From Trogon surrucura (Eukaryota > Chordata > Aves > Trogoniformes > Trogonidae): 64,000 nucleotides of DNA. Position 1 is the first letter of the stretch, and each line of letters starts with the position of its first letter. The position numbers and the translations under genes are program-made. The stretch spans positions 15,890,001 to 15,954,000 of the forward strand of contig CM036626.1 in the NCBI GenBank assembly GCA_020746105.1. Reading direction: 5' to 3'. The notes under the pieces were generated by a model. The model worked only from the letters and a program-made list of their open reading frames with translations, did not search any database and was not told the DNA's origin. This document shows, piece by piece, positions 34,971 through 46,183 of this stretch.

Positions 34971-36255
34971 CTAGAGCAATGGGAGCAGAGAAATGTCAGT
35001 TCTCGGGAAGATCTAAAGGCTTCTCTTTTCAAAGGCATGTAAAATCACGTTCGCAAGAGGGATGTGGGACCAGATCTGTAACGTATTCTCTCTAGATGCA
35101 ACAGAAACTCAACTGCCTAAATACTCCTCAGAAGCCTCACTCCTGACTTTTCAAAGCTTAAAGCTGTGACAGAACACGCTGGTAAAGCTGTTGGGGGTGT
35201 CGGCATTTGGCACGCTCAGTACAAGGTAGGTGGAGGTGGAACTGCCTCCTCAGAACAAGCGAATCCTTCCTTTTCCCATCAAATTCAGAGCACCTCATTC
35301 GACCTCTGTCCCCCAAAGCGACGAGTAAAAGACTTCTGGAGAACAGAGCTGGCAAGTAAATCTAAGCCCCTGAGCTATCCTTGGCTTCCTCTGTTTTGTA
35401 TCAGGCAATTCCAGTTTCCCTTGTCAAACAAAATGAAGTGAAACTCAGGCTGTGCTAGGCACAAAGCCCCAGATTTTCAGGACTGAGAAGAAGGAGAAAA
35501 AAATCCCACTGACCATCACGCTGGTCATATGGGATCCGAGATTTCCTACCCAGCCTGCGTCTTTAAATTCCTGTGTCGTGCTACATCTAAAGCCAAGCGT
35601 AACACAGGAAGGGTGCAAATCCCAGCAGGGAAGGGAAGTCTTGGGCTGGTTCTTCCATTCTTCTGTTTGGAGGTTGCATACCGCTGATGGCGGGAGAGTT
35701 TATTCTCACTGCAACCCTTTTTTTGGCACCAAATTATGCCCTTTGAGTACCAGGAGGAAGCAACAAACACTACTTCTTCCCGTAACAAGTGAGGGATACC
35801 TCTTATCCACAGGGCTACAAGAACTCTTACAGGCAACGTGGAAAAAAGAGATTCCAGCTTCAAAGTCTAATTTTTCAAGTTCTGAATACAAAGTCTTTGA
35901 AAATACGTATTCCCAAGAAGAAAGACAGGCTCCCAGCATCATGGACAGACTCCAGACTCTCTAGAGTTATCACTTACGGTCATGGAAAATCAAAGCAACA
36001 AAGCAAAGGCTGGAACTACTGCCAAGTGGAAAAGACCTTTCTGAAGAGCAAGCCGAGGGGAGAAACATGGCTCTGAACAAGCTTCAACAGCAAGTGAGAG
36101 CTGGTTCCAGCTTTGTGAGCCAAGAGAACCCCTGCGATAAGCCAACTGCTTTTCCATGTGACTGTGAGAGGCTACGGGCCGTGCCAGTTCAGCCTTGGCG
36201 GAAACAAGGACAGCACAAAAGGCGAGAAGAAGACTTGGCAGGACACGAGAGCTAC
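34971..36255 (-). other. LRIG1: LRIG1 intron 15
   Basis: A 1.3 kb intron. A plus-strand frame of 170 codons (35452-35964) is open but has no recognisable protein features. No repeat is recognised. Confidence 0.85.
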
Positions 36256-36675
36256 CTGTGTTGGTGACGCTGTACTCTTCACTCTTCTTCCTGGTTTGGT
36301 AGATGATGCAGACCCAGACCAGCGACGTCAGCACGATGCTGCACACCACAGCGATGGTGATGATGCCCACAGTGGTTCGGTCCTTCCTACAGCCCAGAGA
36401 CTGCAGGATGCTCACGTGGCTGTGCGCACGCTCTGTCCCCAGGGTGTTGGACATTTCGCAGGTGTATTTCCCAGCATCCTCCAAGACTACGTTCCTAATG
36501 ATCAGCAGCTGGTTGCCCGAGGTAAAGTGATGCCTTTCTGTGAGGATCAGGGGTTGGTCGCCTTTCAGCCAGGTAATGCGCGGCGGTGGGTTCCCTGTGG
36601 CTTTGCACTGGAGAGCCACAGTCTCACCTACGGACACCACGTGGTCTTCCAGTGGGTGAATCAAAGCTGGTGTCT
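36256..36675 (-). CDS. LRIG1: LRIG1 exon 15, third Ig domain and transmembrane helix
   Basis: A phase 1-1 exon of 420 nt. The Ig3 domain has the paired cysteines (LQCKATG and YTCEMSN) and the core Trp in RITWLKG. After CRKDRTTVG comes a hydrophobic helix of about 23 residues ([20 protein letters not shown]), then the stop-transfer stretch [15 protein letters not shown]. The acceptor is ttattctcctgcag and the donor G|gtagctct. A CR1 fragment begins 95 bp upstream of the acceptor. Confidence 0.96.
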
Positions 36676-37281
36676 CTGCAGGAGAATAAACACGGAAATT
36701 AATTCTCAGGAACATTGTCACAACAGATTTCTTCCAATGGTATTGAGTGTAATGTTCCTGCAGACAAATACAGAATTACAGAATCGTTTAGGTTGGAAAA
36801 GACCTTTAAGATCATCGAGTCCAACCATTAATGTACCAATGCCAGGTCCACGACTAAAACACAGCAACGCCCTGTGCAGCCACGTGCCCAGGAGCACAGC
36901 AGCTGCCAATCACAGCAGGTCCAACAATCACAACCAAGGCCCTCCCATAACTGGTTGGTCGTGTTGGTCTTCCCAACAAAGAAACCCTCGAAGACAAGGA
37001 GCAACAGCTGACACATACAAATTATTTCATAGGGCAAGAGAAATGGAATGAAATTTACCCAGATGGTAAGTAGGGTGGTTGGAGGGGATTCCTCAGCACA
37101 AGAGGAAGGAAATGCAACCTATGGCTCCTTCTCTTAATTAGCAGGGTATTTTTCATTAGTTAGCTATAGTGTAAAAGAATGAAGCAAGACTAATGCAGTA
37201 TCTGCAACTGCTGAGGAGCTGCTTCCCTTCGAGTTCCCACTTCCAGACCACTTGGTCTCCTGGGGCACGAACGCATCTTAC
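36676..37281 (-). other. LRIG1: LRIG1 intron 14 with CR1 fragment
   Basis: A 0.6 kb intron. It holds a minus-strand CR1 3' fragment from 36770. The remainder shows nothing recognisable. Confidence 0.85.
36770..36880 (-). mobile_element. CR1 3'-end fragment
   Basis: The plus strand reads ACAGAATTACAGAATCGTTT, then GGTTGGAAAAGACCTTTAAG and ATCATCGAGTCCAACC. This is the reverse complement of the CR1 3' terminal region, so the copy lies 5' to 3' on the minus strand, the same sense as LRIG1. The inner boundary near 36880 is uncertain because the sequence decays. It is more diverged than the 20.5 kb copy. Confidence 0.85.
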
Positions 37282-37563
37282 CCAGCACAGTCAGGGTGGC
37301 ATTTGCAAGCACAGACCCCGCCGAGTTCTGTGCCGTGCAGCTGTAGACACCCATGTCTTCTATCTTCACGTCCGTGATGAAGAAGACGTCGTCATCGGGC
37401 ATGACATGCATGCGGCGCTCCCGGGCCGCAGGGAAGTCCGTGCCCCCGTCTTTCTGCCAGGCAATCTGTGGGGTGGGGTGTCCTTCGGCTGCACACTCCA
37501 ACCGCACCGTCGTCCCCGTCCGGCTGGTGATGTCATGGGGAGTTTTGATAAACGAGGGCAGCA
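37282..37563 (-). CDS. LRIG1: LRIG1 exon 14, second Ig domain
   Basis: A phase 1-1 exon of 282 nt. It encodes [32 protein letters not shown] and [20 protein letters not shown], ending [20 protein letters not shown]. The Ig cysteines and Trp are present. An NAT N-glycosylation sequon is visible. It is nearly identical to human Ig2. The acceptor is cttgtttttcttcatcag and the donor G|gtaagatg. Confidence 0.97.
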
Positions 37564-38151
37564 CTGATGAAGAAAAACAAGAAAAAAGGAGATAAGCAAT
37601 TTCGTGGGGAAAACACCATCTTCTGGGCAGTCCAGCTGCCAAAAGCAAGAGGATGGTGAGCTGTTTTTGCAGGATGTAGGTGAACGGCTGGGAACTAACC
37701 CTGCATTTCTACAGCACACAGCTGTCTGTGGTGTTCAAGAGCCCGTCACTCGGGATCATTAGAGTTGGGATCAAAGCTAATTTTCTTCTGCAATTAGCCT
37801 GAAAAGAAACCCTCTTATCTCACCTATGGAGAGCTTTCAATCACTACCGTCCCTTGTCTTTGTATCCTTTTGTATTTTTGTTTTCATTTGTTCATTTCAT
37901 TGGGCAAAGATTCTACCAGAACAGTCAAAGAGAGGCAGCTAAAGCTGTTATGAATATGCTGAAGTGCTTGGTTGGGTGGCACCCAGCCTCACAAGCCTGG
38001 CTGCGCTCCTCACGTGGCATTTCTCAGCATCCGCCGAGATGCAAGCAGCTGGTGTGAAGAGGTTAAGAGCTCCTTATCATCAGGAGTAAGTCCCATAGAA
38101 TTGTACCAGCTCAGGTTGAGGAAAGGAACGAGAAAGCAGCTTCCTACTCAC
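37564..38151 (-). other. LRIG1: LRIG1 intron 13
   Basis: A 0.6 kb intron with nothing recognisable. Confidence 0.85.
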
Positions 38152-38472
38152 CATTAACGGTGAGTCGGGCCTTGTTGGAGTAGGTGGAGCCGAAGTGGTT
38201 GGTGATGATACACTGGTAACGCCCTTCGTGGGTGAAGGTGACGTGCCGGAGGTGCAGGATGGTGGTGTACTCCATCACCTGGCCATCCTTTGCCCGCACG
38301 TGGGCAAAGTTCTCGATCTCTGCATCGTACAGCATCTCGTTGTCTTTCTTCCATGCAAATATCATGGAGGAGCTGCTACTGCTGGCGGCCGAGCAAGTGA
38401 AGCGGATGTCCTTCCCAAGGACGGCCACTGTCGTCTCGGGCTGGATGATGATCTGTGGCTTGGGGAAATCAT
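38152..38472 (-). CDS. LRIG1: LRIG1 exon 13, first Ig domain
   Basis: A phase 1-1 exon of 321 nt. It encodes [15 protein letters not shown], then [29 protein letters not shown] and [20 protein letters not shown]. The Ig cysteine pair and Trp are present, with a serine run in the B-C region as in human. The acceptor is gctgctttgtcctag and the donor G|gtgagtag. Confidence 0.97.
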
Positions 38473-40198
38473 CTAGGACAAAGCAGCAGGTACAGTCAGT
38501 TGTGGAGTATAAGGAAAGACTGGAGCAAGCAAAGAGATGCAATGAGAGATGAGTAGTACGTAGGTAAAAGGCATTATTGCACATCTGCTCTTTTGTTTAC
38601 ACCAGGAAAGCAGCTTGCTCCTGCAAAGCACTCCACCGTCAAGACTGGCACTGTGGTGCAGATGTGACACACACGACTCCACTGAATGGCTGGTCCACAC
38701 CAGGACTCTCAGTCCTCTGGTTCCTTCTGTAACTGGTAGACTGAGATGGTCACTCAGTGACCACAAACACCTACAAGAGCCTAGCTGTCTTCACCGCTCT
38801 AGGTGAACCTCGGGCAGCTATTACAGTCTAAAGAAAATATCCTTCTTTGTACAACCCATGCATGAAGAGCAGCACTGAATTTCAAACTTCACCTCCAACT
38901 TTGCATTAGTAGGAGGGGAGAGCAGGAGGACACTTAACGGGCTGCAAATGCCACCTCTGGGGACAGAGCTCATGAGCAAGGTGACTGCAGCACGCACCGT
39001 CAAAGCAGATGCAGCTGTATCTGCCGGTCACCCGTCCGGGGTGGAAAGCTTTGCATACTCTCTGCCCTGAAGACTGTTGGTTTTAGCAAGATTCCAAGCA
39101 GATTCATTTATTAGATTTCTACAAATGGTGTAATTTAATATTTGACTAAGGTTTAATTAAAAAGCCAGGCCTCTGGAACCATGAGCACTAGTGCCTGGAG
39201 GACTTGGCAGGCACAGGAGAAGCAAAGCTGTCTTCGCTTTGTGATGTTGCTGTGGGGATGGAGCCTTCATGATCTCTTCTTCCAGATGAACAGAGTGAGC
39301 CTCCCAGGCTTGCTCAGACAGGGGCCACCTAGGGAGAGCCCAACCACTCTGGGATCGAGAGGGACATGGGACAGCAGCTGGAACAAAGCTTTTCCTCTGC
39401 GTTAGATGCAAGCCATGCATTCAGCTTGGTTAAACAGTATTTTCAAAAACTCAGTTTTCCTTCATCAACCAGCTGTGTGCAGCTCCGCCCAGGATTCACA
39501 CTGGTTGACTCCAGAGCACAGGGTTTGGCTCACCAAACCAGGCCTTTATTTTGCCCAAAAGCTGCATGCATGAGCCTCCTCTGATCATTTACTTTTTTTT
39601 CAAGAGGTAGCAGATGTTTATGTATGCTGGGTATTAAGTAAAGCTGCTTTGCAACCACAGCTGAGGTGCAGTGTTTGGGTGGGTCGGCTGTCAGTTGGTT
39701 CACCTGTAATGCCTTACTGACCCCAAAAAGTAACTGCGATGGAGAGATTCTTGTCTGCTTTTTTTTTTTTAACCCTTTGTTAGTTCCAAGAGGGAGAAAT
39801 GATGGCTGAAGAACACCAAGTCACAGAAGAAGCTCAGAACACTGCAGAGTGAAAAAAATTATAGCTGTGGTCTTGGTAGTTTCAAACCAAGGAGACTGGT
39901 GAAGTCTCTGTACAGCCCATCTGGAACTGGAACAGGCATTAGTCCCTTTTGATTTAATACTCAGGGAGCCCTGTAAGGAATACACTAGATGCGAGCAAAG
40001 CGCTGCGTGGTTTTGGTGGGAAATAAATTGTAGCCAATGACAAATTTTTAAAATGCAGGCTTGGGCTTCCTTTGATCCCACTGAATAACAAAACAAAACA
40101 GAAACCCTCTCATAATAACATGCTGGTAGTCAAAGAAAATGTTTCCCAAGTGAGTCCTACCCTTCGTACAACCTCAAAACACACAGGGCAAGACTTAC
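38473..40198 (-). other. LRIG1: LRIG1 intron 12
   Basis: A 1.7 kb intron. Nothing is recognised apart from short T runs near 39590 and 39760. Confidence 0.85.
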
Positions 40199-40362
40199 CA
40201 CACACAAAACTTTCTGGCAGGACAGCAAAAATGCTCTTGCTTTTTAGTGACTCAGGATGGGCGCAGGTGGCCACCACAAAGGACTGCAGCTCCTTCTCGA
40301 CTAACCACTGGGGCAACCATTTCAGCTGGCAATCGCAGAGGAAGCTGTCGCTGTTCACGTGG
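40199..40362 (-). CDS. LRIG1: LRIG1 exon 12, LRR C-terminal cap
   Basis: A 164-nt exon that enters in phase 2 and leaves in phase 1. It encodes [20 protein letters not shown] and [20 protein letters not shown], then SFVC. The CDC...C...C pattern is the LRRCT disulfide cap that closes the LRR solenoid. The acceptor is tttgtttccctgcag and the donor G|gtaagtct. Confidence 0.96.
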
Positions 40363-42063
40363 CTGCAGGGAAACAAAACCAACACGAGCCTGCTGTGAGT
40401 CCCGCTCGGAGAGAAGGCTGGAAAGCTCACAGCCCTTTCATGTCAGACACATTCCTCCCTCCCACCCCAGCATGGGTGGAAGGGGAAAAAAACAACCAAA
40501 CACTGCAGGGTTGTCCTTGAGGCATGAATGATGTTAAATACGTAACACATTTTAACAGCATTTCATCTTCATGTAGAGCAACCCGCTCCTGTACTCCAGT
40601 GACACTCTCTAGCATCTTGTGTTTATTAACTGGCTTCCAGTGATCCCCAGGAACAGAGGAGCAATATCATCCCCGGCTTAAGTGAGAGAAAACAAGGCAG
40701 GTCATCTCCAAAGGAGACAGCCCGTCCTGCTCCCATTTCTCAGATCTAATTACTCTGCCTCTGTGGTTTGAGCATCTTTGATAGGGACTGAATTCAGGAC
40801 TTCACTGCTGAACAGTGAGACGATGCCACATTCCCACTTTAAGACTTTTAGTTCCCTCAGTGGCCAACACCAGAGGAGTAAGTGGAAGGCCTGTGCCTGC
40901 CCCTGTTTGCAGACCAGCATCACCAGGGTTAAGAGGTGCAGCCGCTGTTGTGTTTACTGATTAACAGAAGTAGTGGAAGAGAAATGACCAAAGACATTTG
41001 TGTAAACCCAATACAAATAGTAACTAGTTTGGAAAGCAAAACACAAAAACATTTCTCAGTATCCTAACAGTAACTTAGCGCCTTCTGTTAAGAAAAGAGC
41101 TGTGATGAAGGGGCAAATAAAAGGGAGGACTCGGGATTTCTGTATATAAAATATATAATGCATTCTGCGGGTCTATGTCCCCTATCTGAAAGTCACCTTC
41201 TGCACAGTATAAAGGTGCCTTCACAATATCTGGGATCCCACAGGCTCTTCTCTACTAACATCAATCTTTCACCTCAATTTTGTTTCAAGAGCCAGTGCAA
41301 AAGGTGGATAAACAAATGATGGACATGCCACCTTTATCGTAATTCGTTCCCCAGTCACTGGTATTAAATGTCATTACTAACAGTGACCATCTGATTTCCA
41401 CTTCCAACATCAGGAAGAACAATCTGAACCTGCCCAAATACCAAGTAAGTGATTTCTTGTTCCACGGACGTTCTGCAGTAGTTGCAGAATGCAGCAATGC
41501 ACTGACAGTAGATTAAATATTTATGGAGAAGAAAAGGAAACCAGGCAAAACTGGAAACAGTGTCTGATAACAGTGCAAAGCCCCAGCCTGGAGCACAAGC
41601 AGCAGGTCTGATAACACATTCGTATTTTTACATCAGAAGGCTGGATGACAAGTGCATCCAGTTCAGCTTATCGCTGAAATGTCAGTACTGTGCGCGACTC
41701 CTAAACACAGGTACAGCAAAGGAGCAGACGGGCCACTGGGAATTAAATCAGTGGCAGTGTGAGAGGAAGAGACAGCTGACAGGACCAGGGCTGGACTTCC
41801 TGAGCAGAGATGAATAATTGCACAGATGCAAACCTGCTGGAAGAACCCGTTCCAATGATCTAATTTCACTCGCTATTAAATGCAAGATGTTCCCTTGACA
41901 TCTACTCATGTGTAAAAACACCCTACAGAGGAGGACAGAGGGGAGGAGGAGATAAATGAATGGTAATGCAGGTAACGCCTCATTGGAAACAACGTGCTAT
42001 TTCTCACGTCCAGGGCAAGAAGGATCCTGCTTCCTTAACGGTGTGTACAGTCTGGTTACTTAC
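40363..42063 (-). other. LRIG1: LRIG1 intron 11
   Basis: A 1.7 kb intron with nothing recognisable. Confidence 0.85.
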
Positions 42064-42135
42064 AGCTGCCGCAGGCTCTTCATCTTAGCAAAAGCATCGG
42101 CTTGAATTGAGCGGATGGCATTATCCCCAAGGTTC
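42064..42135 (-). CDS. LRIG1: LRIG1 exon 11, one LRR
   Basis: A phase 2-2 exon of exactly 72 nt, encoding one 24-residue repeat: NLGDNAIRSIQADAFAKMKS, then LRQL. The acceptor is gttcacattgcag and the donor CT|gtaagtaa. Confidence 0.95.
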
Positions 42136-43268
42136 CTGCAATGTGAACAGAAAAGATGCTACAGCTGTGACCAAGTCTCTCCATATTCAAGCAATGACTC
42201 CAGCAGCAGGTGATTTGGTAGCTCCTTGTTAAGGCCAGATGTACTTGCAGCTCACAGAAACAGTTTTCCACAAAACCTTCTAATACTGAGCAAGCGTTGC
42301 CAAAAAATAATCAACCAACAAAAATTATGGGAATAAATCACTAAGTCATTCCACACCCCATCTTCTCACTATACTTTCTCAGTCTCAGCTACCTCAGCTC
42401 AGAAATTCCTCAGCCCCCTTGATAACCAAGACAGTCAGGAATGTTGTATCCCAGGCTAGACCTTCAGCAAACATCAAGAAAGCAAACACTTGCACTAAAC
42501 TAAGAAGTTATTTGAAAGTGATTTTGGGAAGATACTGTTGTGTTCAAAAAACACTGTAATGTTTCCAACAGAAGATATTCTTTAAAGCTTCCTTCCTAAG
42601 TGTTGCTAATTAAAAAACCCTCATTTGTCCTCTGGAAAAGGACGGTGTCAGATTTAGGGCTCAAGTTCACCTAGGACAAACCAGCCAATAACATCTAGAG
42701 CAAAATCACATAGACTTGTCTTAATTCAGAGAGGAAGTTATTCATGAATCACCGCTGCAGTCATCAGCCTTGGGACACAAGAAAAAAAAATTACATAGTG
42801 GCAGCCAAAATTTGCTTCTTGTAAATCGCTCTAAGGCAGTTGTGCTGAATGGGGATGTTTGGTGCCTGCCCCGTTAGCAGTCATTTGCAACGTGTGTCAC
42901 TGCCAGAGCCTAGATTGAGGAGGAAGTTGGGGCAAGGGAGGAGGAGAGAGGGCTACATCCGAAATAGCACATTTTTCATTGCAAGCAGCCTGCAAAGGAG
43001 CAATGTGCAAGTCAAGGCGGTATTTATCCAAGAACAAATCAAAAAATTAAGAGCATGCAGATTTGCCATATGTTCTATAACTTTGTTCCTGGCACAAAAA
43101 AAAGGCCAAAGTTGAGGAGGACTTATAATGAGAAGGAAGCAGGTGGCCCCCACAAATGGACTGGCTTCTCAGTTTACAAAGACGCTATTAAATTGCTAGC
43201 AGATCTCTCAGGCAGCTACTTTTGGCAGACCCCCCTTCCCAAACTCTGAGGCATGGTGGGTTACTCAC
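42136..43268 (-). other. LRIG1: LRIG1 intron 10
   Basis: A 1.1 kb intron with nothing recognisable. Confidence 0.85.
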
Positions 43269-43340
43269 AGGTGCTCCAGGGCCTCCAACCCTGAGAATGC
43301 TTTCTTGGCCACCGACTTGATCTTGTTTCCAAACAGAGTT
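43269..43340 (-). CDS. LRIG1: LRIG1 exon 10, one LRR
   Basis: A phase 2-2 exon of 72 nt encoding [20 protein letters not shown], then LEHL. The sequence is nearly identical to human. The acceptor is gtttggaaactgcag and the donor CT|gtgagtaa. Confidence 0.96.
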
Positions 43341-45293
43341 CTGCAGTTTCCAAACATCCAGTGCCAGATAAACAGAAAGAAAATGGGGGTGGGGGGGAGC
43401 AGAAAAAGAAGGAACACAATTAGTGTGGCTTTATCTGATATACACGCTCAGTGTAAGTCCCTGGAAATGTGAACTGCACGGAGATTAGGAGGGCTGAAGT
43501 ACACTCGCTTTCCTGTGCCTGAAATTAAATCCTTTTATCTGTATTCGAATTTAATAGTGATGACAGCACAAAAGGGAATGTGTGATACCACGCAAAAAAG
43601 GCGGGTTTGCTCCAGTGCTTGGAAACCAGCTTGCTGAGTAACAGAAGGTCCTCTCTATTCTTTGCAGGCTTGGCTGTGGACAGGATTAAATGCAATGACA
43701 GTTTAACAAGATCTTGGTCTCTCCCTGCAACACTTTTCATTTCTGACTTCTTCCCAGATAGTGAAGGAGAGGTAATTCCTTCACTGCTGCCTGGCCTGAA
43801 CGGACGGGCTTCCACACACAAGGGCCGAGGGCTGTCTCCTGGCAGCACCTTCATACAGCAGCTCAGTGAAGCGACTGCTGACTTCCTTCCTTGGCTTCTT
43901 ACCACAGCAAAGTAATACAACGTGACAAATAACAGCCAAGTGGTAACTTTGAGAGGCAAAAGGAGAAGAGGTAACATACAGAGCTGAGGAGCGCGCTTGC
44001 TTGTGTCTGTGAGCAGAGAGCGTCCCTGTGGAGCAGCAGCCAGCTCCTATCTGCAGGGTAACAGCTCGCTATAAATACTGGCCAGTGGTGACGGGTCAGG
44101 GGCAAGGTTCATGCAAAACGGATCGTCTCCTCACCTGTTTTAATAAAACATCAACCAGTGACACTAATCAGGAACTGCTTTCCTTTCCCCGAGTTCTCTC
44201 TATGGTTTATCTTCCAAGGTGGGTCTTTTATCAGTGCCTGCTTCACGTGGCATCCGACGCAAGGCATCACAAACACCTCACGTGGAAAACTGGCACTTCT
44301 GGTGCTGCACGTGAGCTTTCCTTCGACACAGGTTGCAATCTGTAACTGTGCACTAACGGGCTCTGAAGCTATGATGGCCCCACCGCTTGCTACTGGCTGG
44401 GGAAAGGAGGCTGGGGTACAAGACAGAGCACGTGCAGGCACTACACGAGCAAATCCATCTGCAGGAGCTTGTCAGGGCTTCCCACAAAGCACCTTCAGAT
44501 GTCCAAGTAACTTGGTGTCTCAGCACTGGCACCCAGAAAGCCCAGTTTGTGGATGAAGCAGTGGATCCCACAGCGGGTGGAAGGGGCTCATCGCACTGTA
44601 AGGCCAGCGAGGACTGAGACTTTATCTCCACGTGCCCTTGTAGCCTGTTGTCTCTGGAGGGAATTTGGGTACCTGCCACTGGGCAACGCTATGACCCTGA
44701 GCAGATCCTCACAAAACCAATCACCCTGATGGTGGTATTGCCGGATGAACCACCGCTCTGATTCCCGAGGAGACAGAAAGGCTCGCTGCTGCCAGCTCTG
44801 TACAAAAGGTCCGTGGCCCCACAATCACAAATCTCGCCATTCGAGAGCAAAACAGAACCAAAAGCTTCAGTTTCAAGCCAAGTCACCTCCCAGCCTCCAT
44901 AGTGAGACACGCACTCGAAGCCCTTTTTACAGGCAGAGTTAACTTATTAGAAAACCACAGCTGAATTTTCGGAGCTGTGTCCCTTCGTTAATTATTTGAT
45001 TTGTGGCATGAATAAAGACAGCTATCGCAGGCATGCTGGTGGCTCCAGATAGCTGCCACCTGTTTTATCGCCAGTATCATTCTAAATATCTGCAGTGGGT
45101 TTTACTGAGCTCCTTGTTACAGCATCGAAACCAGGGTATCACAGGTTCTATTTATTGCATGAGAGTGTGTGTGGCTTTTTGCTCTGGGTGAAATACCCCA
45201 AGCACCAGAGAATGTGTGCAATCATGTGTACCGTTATTTGGTTAAAAGGATGTTGTATTAATGAAGGCTTTGAAAAATCCATTAGAGTGATTA

Positions 45294-45316
45294 ATATAGT
45301 AAATAATTTACTATAT
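45294..45316. repeat. 23-bp perfect AT-rich palindrome
   Basis: The arms ATATAGTAAAT (45294-45304) and ATTTACTATAT (45306-45316) are exact reverse complements around a single central A. The flanks are AT-rich but non-repetitive. It contains two inverted TAAAT/ATTTA homeodomain-like cores. Function is unknown. Confidence 0.6.
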
Positions 45317-46172
45317 GCAAACTCTGGTCATATGGCTGCATCCACACACACAAGCATCTGGAGTTATGCTGAGCTTGGGTTCGATAACTGGAGATTTCCA
45401 TTTATTGTTTACAGTGGATCTTGGACTTTGAAAATTCAAGACGCTGATTCTATCTGTTTACTCATCTGTGCAGAGATAAGGGCTATGTCTGGGGATGCGA
45501 CTACAGAGTCTATAGGCATGTACAGTTTTATGGCTATATACCCAAGAAACACGTAACGCACAGGTAAAACAGCCATGCCCCAGCAAACTCATCAAAATCA
45601 TGACGCCTTTCAAATTTCAACCAACCACTTGTCCAATTCTGGAACGGTTTGAACCCAGCGGCCTCACTCCAAGGGCCGTGGCACGCCGGAAAGCAGCGCA
45701 CGCGGCGGTACGCAGCAACACCAGGAGCCTGCCCGCTGCGGCGCAGAAGCTCCTCTGCTGCCGGCAGAGCCAGGCGCGAGCGTGCTCTCCTGGCGACTGC
45801 ATCAGCGTAATTACACGCCAGGCACGCAATTCATTAGAAAACAGCATTTTCTCCTCCAGCTAGTTTTGCACCTGCAGGAAGATCCAGTCACTGAGTGAGC
45901 CATCAAAAAACGGTTACATTTAGCAGCTTGAATAATTAGGAAACTCCTTGTTCCCCAGTGATTCCACTGATGCTTTTTATGCTTCGGTGCTTCTCCACTC
46001 CCTCTTTCTTGAAGCAACATTTTAATTTAGGCCTGTGCTCTCCATCCTGGAGAGCTTCATATATAATTCAGAGAAGGCTAAATTGACTGGCCTCCCCACC
46101 TCTCAGTTTAACACCTTCATCTCAGCGAACAACCCTCTTTGCGCTAAATCCTTTCAGAGGCTAATCTGTGCC

Positions 46173-46183
46173 AGATCAAAGGG
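46173..46183 (+). promoter_or_regulatory. LRIG1: TCF/LEF consensus site in LRIG1 intron (candidate)
   Basis: AGATCAAAGGG matches the TCF7L2/LEF1 consensus. It lies in a non-repetitive AT-rich stretch (about 46000-46460) that also has an octamer-like ATGCTAAT (46271-46278). Wnt input to LRIG1 in stem cells makes the site plausible, but activity is inference. Confidence 0.3.

Noticed and set aside
35452-35964. 170-codon plus-strand frame in LRIG1 intron 15
   Set aside because: No domain or codon-use support. Antisense within an intron of an established gene.
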